A program made the position numbers and the translations under genes. The notes under the pieces were generated by a model. It made no database searches and was not told the DNA's origin. It saw only the letters and a program-made list of their open reading frames with translations. Below, in pieces: positions 17,616 to 25,652 of a DNA stretch of 64,000 bases; within the stretch, counting starts at the first letter, position 1, and each line of letters begins with the position of its first letter. Origin of the DNA: Clostridiales bacterium (GTDB lineage: Bacteria; Bacillota; Clostridia; Christensenellales; Aristaeellaceae); contig JALFVL010000041.1 of the NCBI GenBank assembly GCA_022787165.1, positions 62,001 to 126,000 on the forward strand, given 5' to 3'.

Positions 17616-18461
17616 TCATCGCATCGCCCCGTACAGCAGGCAGGAGAGCGCGTAGAGCACCGCGATGTGCGCCGGATAAAACGCGTAGAAGAATGCGCGC
17701 AGTCCCCGCCCTCTCTGGCCATTATAGCACAGCATCAGCGGCACAGCAAACGCCTGCATCCACTCGACGTAGACCGTAAACATTTGCGAACACGCGAAGC
17801 CCGGCTGCCCGCGAACGACAAAAAACACCAGCACAAAGTGATAGAGGATGGAAACCCCCGCCACCCAGGCAGCCTGAGCCCGCCTGTGCACCCGGAGCGG
17901 ATAGATGAGCAGGCCCATCAGCAGCACGGGCAGGCTCGTATCTCCCGTCATGCCCCAGAGCGGGAGCCAGGCCGTGCAGACATAGCAGATCTGCGGCGCG
18001 AACACCGGCAGCGCGGCAAAGAGCCGGGATGCCGCAAACGGCCACAGCAGCGGCGCGGCCACAGCCACAAGCCCCGACAGCAGCCTGCGGTGCCGCAGAA
18101 GGTCTATCCCCTGCCAGACGATCATCAGAATCACAAACGTCGTCAGCATGCTGTTCTCGGGATAGAACCCATCTCCCCGCACGCCGATCCCGCCGTACTG
18201 CATGCAAAAGCGAACGGAGGCCATCGCTGCCGAGAGCAGATAGATCCTTAGAAAATAGCGCCTGCGGCTGCGCGTATGTGCAAACCCCTCCGAAAGACAG
18301 AACAGATATAGCGGCGCGGCCAGCCTGCCTGCCGACGTAAACCACGACGGCACCCGCCCTGTAAAGCCAAAGAAATACGCAATGTGGTCAAGCAGCATGC
18401 TCGCTGCCGCGATCAGCTTGAGCGCCGTGCCGCTCAGAGCGTTTGTCCAGATTTTTCGCAT
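17616..18461 (-). CDS. TraX family membrane protein
   Basis: A 281-residue protein with about eight membrane segments. The N terminus ALKLIAAASMLLDHIAYFFG matches the TraX family. F-plasmid TraX acetylates pilin, but chromosomal homologues are uncharacterised, possibly acylating surface components. It is the first gene of a unit with a two-component system, suggesting that the sensor pair works on the same surface process. No conjugation genes are nearby, so this is not evidence of a plasmid. Confidence 0.87.
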   Translation of the reverse strand: MRKIWTNALSGTALKLIAAASMLLDHIAYFFGFTGRVPSWFTSAGRLAAPLYLFCLSEGFAHTRSRRRYFLRIYLLSAAMASVRFCMQYGGIGVRGDGFYPENSMLTTFVILMIVWQGIDLLRHRRLLSGLVAVAAPLLWPFAASRLFAALPVFAPQICYVCTAWLPLWGMTGDTSLPVLLMGLLIYPLRVHRRAQAAWVAGVSILYHFVLVFFVVRGQPGFACSQMFTVYVEWMQAFAVPLMLCYNGQRGRGLRAFFYAFYPAHIAVLYALSCLLYGAMR

Positions 18462-18605
18462 GAGAATGCCTCCCTTCCGGCCTCCATTCTGCCGCAGAAT
18501 TCTCAGAAAATTGTCAGAATTCGCCCTCTTTTCCTTTTAAAACTGTCTGCGGAAGCAAAGCCTGTAAATTTTTGCGCAAAGGTGTTTCTTTTTTGCCCGC
18601 GCTTA

Positions 18606-18614
18606 TGGTATAAT
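18606..18614 (+). promoter_or_regulatory. Extended -10 promoter of the NifU-like/GGGtGRT operon
   Basis: TGGTATAAT (TG at 18606-18607, TATAAT at 18609-18614) lies 64 bp before the start codon. The -35 region is a weak T-rich stretch. Confidence 0.55.
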
Positions 18615-18677
18615 GAAGCGGTTGCTTATGGTAACTTTTTTTCCAACCAATCATCTTGATAAGGGAGGACGCACAAT

Positions 18678-19370
18678 ATGCAGTATTCCAGAGAAGTGGA
18701 AGAGATGGTTTGCGTCGCGAAGGGATGCAACCATGGCCCGGCTCCGATCCCGGAAGAGGGCAAGTGGGTTCAGGCGCGCGAGATCACCGATATTTCCGGC
18801 CTGACGCACGGCATCGGCTGGTGCGCGCCGCAGCAGGGCGCCTGCAAGCTGACGCTCAACGTGAAGAACGGCGTGATCCAGGAGGCTCTGGTGGAGACCA
18901 TCGGCTGCTCCGGCATGACGCACTCCGCCGCGATGGCCGCGGAAATCCTGCCGCAGAAGACCATTCTCGAAGCACTGAACACCGACCTCGTCTGCGACGC
19001 GATCAACACCGCCATGCGCGAGCTGTTCCTGCAGATCGTCTACGGCCGCACGCAGAGCGCCTTCTCCGATGACGGCCTCGTCATCGGCGCGGGTCTTGAG
19101 GATCTGGGCAAGGGCCTGCGCAGCCAGGTCGGCACCATGTATGGCACGGCCAAGAAGGGCCCGCGCTACCTTGAGATGGCCGAGGGCTATGTGCTCAAGT
19201 GCGCGCTCGACGAGAACGATGAGATCTGCGGCTACCAGTTCGTGCATCTCGGAAAGATGATGGCCGCTATCAAGAAGGGCGTCGATCCGAAGGAAGCCTA
19301 CGAGAAGAACGTCGGCACCTACGGCCGCTTCGCCAACGCCGCCAAGTACATCGACCCGCGCAACGAGTAA
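18678..19370 (+). CDS. NifU-like iron-sulfur cluster assembly scaffold protein, GGGtGRT-associated
   Basis: A 230-residue soluble protein. A segment ETIGCSGMTHSAAMAAEIL (near residue 74) resembles the cysteine-containing loop of NifU/IscU scaffolds, and further cysteines are at about 12, 17, 49, 56 and 107. The C-terminal half has no recognised domain. It lies 16 bp upstream of the GGGtGRT gene. From memory these two families recur next to each other in anaerobes. No cysteine desulfurase gene is beside it, so a role in general cluster assembly is inference. Confidence 0.82.
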   Translation: MQYSREVEEMVCVAKGCNHGPAPIPEEGKWVQAREITDISGLTHGIGWCAPQQGACKLTLNVKNGVIQEALVETIGCSGMTHSAAMAAEILPQKTILEALNTDLVCDAINTAMRELFLQIVYGRTQSAFSDDGLVIGAGLEDLGKGLRSQVGTMYGTAKKGPRYLEMAEGYVLKCALDENDEICGYQFVHLGKMMAAIKKGVDPKEAYEKNVGTYGRFANAAKYIDPRNE

Positions 19371-19386
19371 GAAAGGAGAGGTATTC

Positions 19387-20385
19387 ATGGCTCAGTTCGA
19401 AAGCTACGAGAGAAGAATCCCTCAGATTGAGAAGGTTCTTGCGAAATACGGCTATGCCTCTCTGGACGAAGTGAAAGAGAAGCTGCTCGCCATCGGCGTG
19501 GACGTTGATTCCATCGTTCGCGGCATTCAGCCCATCGCCTTCGAGAACGCCGTCTGGGCGTACACGCTCGGCGCGGGCATCGCGCTCGCCAAGCACTGCA
19601 CCAACGCCGCTGAGGCCTCCGAGGCCATCGGCGAGGGCATCCAGGCCTTCTGCATCCCCGGCTCCGTCGCGGATCAGCGCAAGGTCGGCCTCGGCCACGG
19701 CAATCTGGGCGCGATGCTGCTGCGCGAGGAGACCAAGTGCTTCGCCTTCCTCGCCGGTCACGAGTCCTTCGCGGCTGCCGAGGGCGCGATCGGCCTGGCC
19801 CGCACCGCCAACAAGGCCCGCAAAGAGCCGCTGCGCGTCATCCTGAACGGCCTGGGCAAGGACGCGGCCTACATCATCAGCCGCATCAACGGCTTCACCT
19901 ACTGCAAGACCCAGTATGACTATCATACCGGCGAGCTCAAGATCGTCAAGGAGACTGCCTTCTCCGACGGCGAGCGCGCGAAGGTTCGCTGCTACGGCGC
20001 GGACGACGTCAACGAGGGCGTGGCCATCATGCGTCACGAGGGCGTCGACGTCTCCATCACCGGCAACTCCACCAACCCGACCCGCTTCCAGCATCCGGTC
20101 GCCGGCACCTACAAGAAGTGGTGCATCGAGAACGGCAAGAAGTATTTCTCCGTCGCTTCCGGCGGCGGCACGGGCCGTACCCTGCATCCGGACAACATGG
20201 CCGCCGGCCCTGCCTCCTACGGCATGACCGACACCATGGGCCGCATGCACTCCGACGCCCAGTTTGCGGGTAGCTCCTCCGTCCCGGCGCACGTCGAGAT
20301 GATGGGCCTGATCGGCATGGGCAACAACCCGATGGTCGGCGCGACCGTCGCCGTCGCGGTTGCCGTTTCTCAGGCGATCAAGTAA
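19387..20385 (+). CDS. GGGtGRT family protein
   Basis: A 332-residue protein carrying the family-naming motif GGGTGRT at residues 259-265, followed by a glycine/methionine-rich end (YGMTDTMGRMHSDAQFAGSS, GLIGMGNNPMVGATVAVAVA). Earlier glycine-rich loops (LGHGNLGAMLL, ILNGLGKDAAYI) suggest phosphate or cofactor binding. No biochemical function is known to me. It is co-transcribed with the NifU-like scaffold gene, has an AAAGGAG ribosome site and is followed by a strong terminator. Codon use is very GC-rich and regular, suggesting good expression. Confidence 0.9.
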   Translation: MAQFESYERRIPQIEKVLAKYGYASLDEVKEKLLAIGVDVDSIVRGIQPIAFENAVWAYTLGAGIALAKHCTNAAEASEAIGEGIQAFCIPGSVADQRKVGLGHGNLGAMLLREETKCFAFLAGHESFAAAEGAIGLARTANKARKEPLRVILNGLGKDAAYIISRINGFTYCKTQYDYHTGELKIVKETAFSDGERAKVRCYGADDVNEGVAIMRHEGVDVSITGNSTNPTRFQHPVAGTYKKWCIENGKKYFSVASGGGTGRTLHPDNMAAGPASYGMTDTMGRMHSDAQFAGSSSVPAHVEMMGLIGMGNNPMVGATVAVAVAVSQAIK

Positions 20386-20401
20386 ATCGCATGGCATCCT
20401 T

Positions 20402-20431
20402 GAGAGAGGGGGTATCCCCTCTCTCTTTTTT
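20402..20431 (+). terminator. Intrinsic terminator after the GGGtGRT gene
   Basis: A ten-bp perfect stem GAGAGAGGGG/CCCCTCTCTC with GTAT loop and a T6 tail. Confidence 0.9.
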
Positions 20432-20505
20432 GTCCCGGTTCTCGTCGCTTTCCTTATCCGCCGCACACGTTTTTTGTCTGTTTCAGCAATATTTTTTATG
20501 AGGTC

Positions 20506-20534
20506 TTGCTTCTGTGTCCCCGGTATAGTATACT
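20506..20534 (+). promoter_or_regulatory. Promoter of glnS
   Basis: TTGCTT (20506-20511), 17 bp, TATACT (20529-20534), 42 bp before the glnS ATG. Confidence 0.55.
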
Positions 20535-20575
20535 ACTTTATTATGGATACTAAGGATTCCTAAGGAGGGATTTCC

Positions 20576-22318
20576 ATGGCAGAAGAAGTCAAGGAGAAGA
20601 GCAACTTTATCTGGGAAGCCATCAAGGCCGACCTCGCCGCGGGCAAGAATGACGGCCGTGTCCAAACGCGCTTCCCGCCCGAGCCCAACGGCTATCTGCA
20701 TATCGGCCATGTGAAAGCGCTGGCGGTGGATTTTACCACCGCCGAGAAGTTCGGCGGCATTTGCAACCTGCGCTTTGACGACACGAATCCGACCAAGGAA
20801 AAGGAAGAATTTGTCGAGGCCATCAAGGATGACATCCATTGGCTCGGCTTTGAGTATGCGGGCGTCTATTATGCCTCGGAGCAGTACGATCAGATTTACG
20901 AGTTTGCGCTCGATCTGATCCGCCGGGGCCTTGCCTATGTCGACGACCTCTCCAAGGAGGAAATCCGTGCCTACCGCGGCACGCTGACCCAGCCCGGCAA
21001 GAATTCCCCCTATCGTGACCGCACGCCCGAGGAGAATATGGATCTCTTCCTGCGCATGAAGAACGGCGAATTCCCGGAGGGCTCCCGCGTTCTGCGCGCG
21101 AAGATCGACATGGCCTCGCCCAACATCAACCTGCGCGATCCCACCATCTACCGCATCAAGTATTGCACGCATCACCGTACTGGCGACAAGTGGTGCATCT
21201 ATCCGATGTACGACTTTGCCCATCCGATCGGCGACGCGCTCGAGGGTGTCACGCATTCGCTCTGCTCTCTCGAATATGAGATCCATCGTCCGCTGTACGA
21301 CTGGGTGGTCAACGTCTGCAACTTTGAGCAGAAGCCGCGCCAGATCGAATTTGCCCGCCTCAACCTGACCGGCACCGTCATGAGCAAGCGCAAGCTGCGC
21401 AAGCTCGTGGAGGAAGGCCACGTCGCTGGCTGGGACGATCCGCGCATGCCCACGCTCGCCGGCATGCGCCGCCGCGGCTACACCAAGGCCGCCGTGCGCG
21501 ATTTCATCGACCGCATCGGCGTCTCCAAGGCCGATTCCACTGTCGACCATCGCCTGCTGGAGCACTGTGTGCGCAACGACCTCAACGAGGTTGCGCCCCG
21601 CGCGATGGCCGTGCTCAATCCGGTCAAGGTCGTGCTGACCAACATTCCGGAGGATGCCGTCGAGCTCTGTGAGATCGAAAACCATCCCAAGAAGCCGGAG
21701 ATGGGCACGCACACCGTTCCCCTCACCCGCGAGATCTACATCGAACGCGAGGATTTCATGGTCGAGGGCACGAAGAAGTTCCAGCGCCTCAAGCCCGACG
21801 GCGAGGTTCGCCTCAAGGGCGCCTACATCATCGCCTGCACCGGCTACGATCTGGACGAAAACGGCGAGGTCTCCTGCATCTACTGCACGGCCGATCTGGC
21901 CACGAAATCCGGCTGCGAGGGCGCGGACCGCAAGGTCAAGGGCAACGGCAAGACGCTGCATTGGGTCAGCGCCACGCAGAACATGCCGTTTGAAGCGCGT
22001 CTGTACGACGTGCTGATTCTCGATGGCGATAAGCCGTCCGAGGAGAGCGCGCCCGCGCCGGATGTCATGGCCACTGACGAAAGTGACGACGCCGAGGAGA
22101 CGGTCGATTCCGGCGACGACTTCCTGCGACAGGTCAACCCGGATTCCCTCAAGGTCGTGCATGGCTATGGCGAGCCGTGGCTGGCGGAAGCCAAGGTGGG
22201 CGACAGCTTCCAGTTCATGCGCACCGCCTACTTCTGCAAGGACAAGGACTCCACGGATGAGATGGCCGTCTTCAACCGCGTCGTGATCCTCAAGGACAGC
22301 TACAAGCCGGAGGCCTGA
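20576..22318 (+). CDS. glnS: Glutaminyl-tRNA synthetase
   Basis: A 580-residue class I synthetase. HIGH is at residues 42-45 (YLHIGHV) after RFPPEPNG, and the KMSKS loop is MSKRKL (near 270). The C-terminal beta-barrels bind the tRNA-Gln anticodon. Compared with the E. coli enzyme, an acidic insertion of about 30 residues (APAPDVMATDESDDAEETVD) separates ILDGDK from DDFLRQVNPDSL. Many Bacillota lack GlnRS and use Glu-tRNA amidotransferase, so this gene is an acquired trait of the lineage. gltX follows 32 bp downstream. Confidence 0.96.
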   Translation: MAEEVKEKSNFIWEAIKADLAAGKNDGRVQTRFPPEPNGYLHIGHVKALAVDFTTAEKFGGICNLRFDDTNPTKEKEEFVEAIKDDIHWLGFEYAGVYYASEQYDQIYEFALDLIRRGLAYVDDLSKEEIRAYRGTLTQPGKNSPYRDRTPEENMDLFLRMKNGEFPEGSRVLRAKIDMASPNINLRDPTIYRIKYCTHHRTGDKWCIYPMYDFAHPIGDALEGVTHSLCSLEYEIHRPLYDWVVNVCNFEQKPRQIEFARLNLTGTVMSKRKLRKLVEEGHVAGWDDPRMPTLAGMRRRGYTKAAVRDFIDRIGVSKADSTVDHRLLEHCVRNDLNEVAPRAMAVLNPVKVVLTNIPEDAVELCEIENHPKKPEMGTHTVPLTREIYIEREDFMVEGTKKFQRLKPDGEVRLKGAYIIACTGYDLDENGEVSCIYCTADLATKSGCEGADRKVKGNGKTLHWVSATQNMPFEARLYDVLILDGDKPSEESAPAPDVMATDESDDAEETVDSGDDFLRQVNPDSLKVVHGYGEPWLAEAKVGDSFQFMRTAYFCKDKDSTDEMAVFNRVVILKDSYKPEA

Positions 22319-22350
22319 CCCCGATCATCGAGAGAAAGAGAGCGATTCTG

Positions 22351-23868
22351 ATGTCTACCGAAGTCCGCACGCGCTTTGCGCCCAGCCCGACGGGATATCT
22401 GCATCTCGGCGGTCTGCGCACCGCGCTGTATACCTATCTGTTCGCCAGAAAGCACGGCGGCAAGTTCATCCTGCGCATCGAGGACACCGACCAGGAGCGC
22501 GAGGTGCCCGGCGCAGTTGACCTGATCTACAAGTCCATGCGTCAGGCCGGCCTCGATTATGACGAGGGCCCGGATGTTGGCGGCGATTACGGCCCCTACA
22601 TCCAGACCCAGCGCCGCGACCTCTACCCCAAGTACGCTTGGGAGCTCGTCGAAAAGGGCGGCGCCTACTGCTGCTTCTGCACGAAGGAAGACCTGGAGCA
22701 GCAGCGCAAAGAGGCCGAGGCCCGGGGCGAGACCTACAAGTACAACAAAAAGTGTCTGCACACGGTGAGCCTGCAGGAGGCCAAGCGCCGCATCGCCGCC
22801 GGCGAGCCCTATGTCATCCGCCAGAACGTGCCGACCACGGGCAAGGCCTCGTTTGACGACATGCTCTACGGCCATGTCGAGGTCGACTGCGACACGCTCG
22901 ACGACAACGTGCTCATCAAGGCCGACGGTCTGCCGACCTACAACTTCGCCAACGTCATCGACGACCATCTGATGGCGATCTCGCATGTCATGCGCGGCAC
23001 GGAGTATCTCTCCTCCGCACCCAAGTACAACCTGCTCTACGAGGCCTTTGGCTGGCAGCCGCCGGTCTACCTGCATCTGCCGCCGGTCATGGTTGAGTCC
23101 GTGCTGATGGATAAGGCCACCCGCCAGCCGATCCTTGACGATAACGGCAACACACAGCCGGTCGTCCGCAAGCTCTCCAAGCGCTACGGCGATCCTTCGT
23201 TCGAGGATCTGCTCGAGAAGGGCTACCTCAAGGAGGCCATCATCAACTTCATCGCGCTGCTCGGTTGGGCGCCCAAGGACACCAACGAGGAATTCTTCTC
23301 GATGGAGGATCTCATCCGCGTCTTCGACGAAAAGGGCATCAACAAAAGCCCATCGATCTTCAACACGGAAAAGCTCAACTGGTTCAACGCGGAATACATC
23401 CGCCGCATGACACCGGAAGCCTACGCCGAGGCCGCAAAGCCCTGGCTGACCCGCGTGCTCGATCCGGAAAAGTTCGATCTTGACCGCCTCTGCGAGCTGC
23501 TCCAGGCGCGTACGGAGATCTTCAGCCAGCTCCCCGGCATGGTCGATTTCCTCGCGGAGATGCCCGAGCTCGACATGACGCTCTTCACCAACAAGAAGAG
23601 CAAGTCGACACCCGAGACCAGCAAGGCCGCGCTTGAGTTTGTGAAGCCGATTCTCGAGGGCATTAGCAATTGGACGGAGGCCAACCTGCACGACGTCGTC
23701 ATGGCCGCCATCCCGCAAAGCGGCATGAAGAACGCGACCGTTCTCTGGCCGCTGCGCATCGCGATCACCGGCCGCGCCGCGACCCCGGGCGGAGCCTTTG
23801 AAATGGCCTACCTGCTGGGTAGGGAGGAAACCCTGAAGCGCCTTGACGCCGCCCTGGCGAGGCTGTAA
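22351..23868 (+). CDS. gltX: Glutamyl-tRNA synthetase
   Basis: A 505-residue class I synthetase that charges tRNA-Glu. The N terminus RFAPSPTGYLHLGGLRTALY carries the HIGH-like signature (residues 18-21). ILRIEDTDQER follows, and the KMSKS loop is KLSKRYGD (near 275). The C-terminal anticodon-binding domain is complete. It is probably co-transcribed with glnS. Whether it is discriminating (Glu only) cannot be told from sequence alone, but the neighbouring GlnRS makes a discriminating enzyme likely. Confidence 0.96.
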   Translation: MSTEVRTRFAPSPTGYLHLGGLRTALYTYLFARKHGGKFILRIEDTDQEREVPGAVDLIYKSMRQAGLDYDEGPDVGGDYGPYIQTQRRDLYPKYAWELVEKGGAYCCFCTKEDLEQQRKEAEARGETYKYNKKCLHTVSLQEAKRRIAAGEPYVIRQNVPTTGKASFDDMLYGHVEVDCDTLDDNVLIKADGLPTYNFANVIDDHLMAISHVMRGTEYLSSAPKYNLLYEAFGWQPPVYLHLPPVMVESVLMDKATRQPILDDNGNTQPVVRKLSKRYGDPSFEDLLEKGYLKEAIINFIALLGWAPKDTNEEFFSMEDLIRVFDEKGINKSPSIFNTEKLNWFNAEYIRRMTPEAYAEAAKPWLTRVLDPEKFDLDRLCELLQARTEIFSQLPGMVDFLAEMPELDMTLFTNKKSKSTPETSKAALEFVKPILEGISNWTEANLHDVVMAAIPQSGMKNATVLWPLRIAITGRAATPGGAFEMAYLLGREETLKRLDAALARL

Positions 23869-23893
23869 GCCAATTCTGCCTGAAGCGCATACA

Positions 23894-23939
23894 AATGTCC
23901 CCTTCGGTTTTGGGCGCTGCCCATGCCGAAGGGGACATT
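23894..23939. terminator. Bidirectional terminator between gltX and the DUF6020 gene
   Basis: A 14-bp perfect inverted repeat (AATGTCCCCTTCGG / CCGAAGGGGACATT) around an 18-nt loop that itself can form GGGC/GCCC. Convergent genes flank it. Confidence 0.8.
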
Positions 23940-23941
23940 CT

Positions 23942-25546
23942 TTATTCGCCTATTGTTTCCTTCGCAGCGCTGGGCTGCAAGGGTCTGCCCGGCATAAGCA
24001 GCGTGGGCAGAATACAGACAAACGGATAGAGATACCTGCCCTGCATGACCGGGCCGAGCAGATAAGTCATGTACAGCAAAACCGGCAGGGCGAGCACGAG
24101 CAGCCGCTTTCCATCGCCGCGCATCGCCGCAACCAGCACGCAAAGCCCGCAAAGCCAGAAGATCGCGCCCGTGTTGAACAGATATCGCACCCCGGGCACA
24201 TCATCCGCGCCCGTCTTGAAAATGTGTTCGTCCAGCCATCTCCGGATGCCCTCAAACCGGGCGGGCGAGGTCATATCCGGCTGCGCGAACGGGCCTGTGA
24301 GCACATGGTTTTGCAGGCCGACCTCGATGTAGGGCTGCGCGACGCGGTACTTCGAATACGGATAGAGCGACGGCAGCGTCAGGTTGAGAAAGGCATCCAG
24401 ATAGATGCCCGGATACTGCCGCCCAATGCGCGCCCAGAGCGCAAGCGCCTGAGCGCTATGCGCCTGAAGCCAGTCCGTATCCATCGCGTTCTTGACGGGA
24501 TCGGAGAGCGTCGGCTCGTAGAGCAGGTAGGCCTGATCCGGGAAGAGCGCATCCATGCAGGCGATATCCTCTTCGGTAAAGCACTCCGGCCTCTCGCGGT
24601 AGGCCCGGGCAAGCTGCTGAATCGGCACGGAGAGCATCTCTGCCACGCTGCCATGCGTCGCATCGGTCAGCGCGCCCAGCGCGGCGTTGGCGCCCTGCGC
24701 CAGCACGATCACCGTCAGCGCCATGACGAGCAGGCGCTTCATCCTTCTGCCGAAAATCAGGAGGATGACGGCCCAGACGATCACCGCGTAGATCATGTTG
24801 TTGCGCAGCAGACAGGCCAGAATGCCGCTGACAACCGCCAGTGCGCAGTGTCTGCGCGACAGCCCCCTGCATGCCTCTTCCACACACAGCGTCACAAAGA
24901 GCGCGAAGAAGCCCGAAAAGAGCACATCCTTGATACAGTTGCTCGCCATCGCCATGTGGGTGGGATAAAGCATGAAGAAGAGCACCGCCCAGCGCGCGGC
25001 GCGCCTGGATCGGATTCTCGAGAGCGAGGCGCAGGTCAGCGCAAAGCATGCGGCCAGCAGCGTCATCTGCATCAGCGAATACAGCGCCGCGCAGCGCTCA
25101 AACGACCCCAACCGGTCGAGAAACGAGAGCGCAAAACGGATCATCAGCGTATGCAGCAGCGGATGGAACATGTCGTAGGCATTCCCCGCGATCTGGAAGG
25201 TCTGCCGCTGCGTATCATACATGAACGACCCGGGATAAAACACCAGGAACATCGGCACGAAGCTGAGCAGAATCAGCAAAAAGGCCACCGGTGTGAAAAA
25301 GCGTCCCTCTTCCCTGTTGCGTTCAACCGGCTTGCGGCGCGCATCAAGTGCCCTGGGCAGTGCGCAGAGCAGCAGCCACAGCGCCGCCAGTGCGACCGGC
25401 ATTTTATCCAGAAAGCGCAAAGCCGTCGTGCCCGCCGCGCAGGTGCCGCACTTGTCGATCTGCGAGAGCATCGCAAACAGCGCGGCATAGATTGCCGCGC
25501 CGAGGAGGAGAATGAGCATTCTCCCTCTGGCAGAAGGTCTGTTCAT
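23942..25546 (-). CDS. DUF6020 family polytopic membrane protein
   Basis: A 534-residue protein with about twelve membrane segments. The motif YPGSFMYDTQRQ (near residue 104), followed by HPLLHTLMIRFAL, and a later SNCIKDVLFSGFFAL are typical of DUF6020, whose layout resembles GT-C glycosyltransferases. A lipid-linked sugar transferase or surface polymer role is plausible but unproven. It lies downstream of the decarboxylase cluster, separated from it by a strong terminator, so it is likely independent. Confidence 0.8.
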   Translation of the reverse strand: MNRPSARGRMLILLLGAAIYAALFAMLSQIDKCGTCAAGTTALRFLDKMPVALAALWLLLCALPRALDARRKPVERNREEGRFFTPVAFLLILLSFVPMFLVFYPGSFMYDTQRQTFQIAGNAYDMFHPLLHTLMIRFALSFLDRLGSFERCAALYSLMQMTLLAACFALTCASLSRIRSRRAARWAVLFFMLYPTHMAMASNCIKDVLFSGFFALFVTLCVEEACRGLSRRHCALAVVSGILACLLRNNMIYAVIVWAVILLIFGRRMKRLLVMALTVIVLAQGANAALGALTDATHGSVAEMLSVPIQQLARAYRERPECFTEEDIACMDALFPDQAYLLYEPTLSDPVKNAMDTDWLQAHSAQALALWARIGRQYPGIYLDAFLNLTLPSLYPYSKYRVAQPYIEVGLQNHVLTGPFAQPDMTSPARFEGIRRWLDEHIFKTGADDVPGVRYLFNTGAIFWLCGLCVLVAAMRGDGKRLLVLALPVLLYMTYLLGPVMQGRYLYPFVCILPTLLMPGRPLQPSAAKETIGE

Positions 25547-25602
25547 GGCTTCTTTCCTCCGTCCTTCCTGATGGTCTCCCGCAGCTCATTGCAGCGCGCC
25601 GC

Positions 25603-25642
25603 ACAAAAGAGGCCGGACGAGGAGCTTCCCCGTCCGGCCTCG
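25603..25642 (-). terminator. Terminator of the sodium-pump decarboxylase cluster
   Basis: On the minus strand an 11-bp stem GAGGCCGGACG/CGTCCGGCCTC is followed by TTTTGT, just past the stop of the 5S-type subunit gene. Confidence 0.85.
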
Positions 25643-25652
25643 GTATGCGGCA

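Noticed and set aside
17616-18461. TraX homologue as a sign of a conjugative plasmid
   Set aside because: No relaxase, type IV secretion or pilin genes are nearby, and the surroundings are chromosomal housekeeping genes.
20483-22162. Long minus-strand frames opposite glnS, gltX (22300-23718) and tyrS (9819-11093)
   Set aside because: The plus-strand synthetases are complete with signatures. The antisense frames arise from third-position GC bias and encode no recognisable motif.
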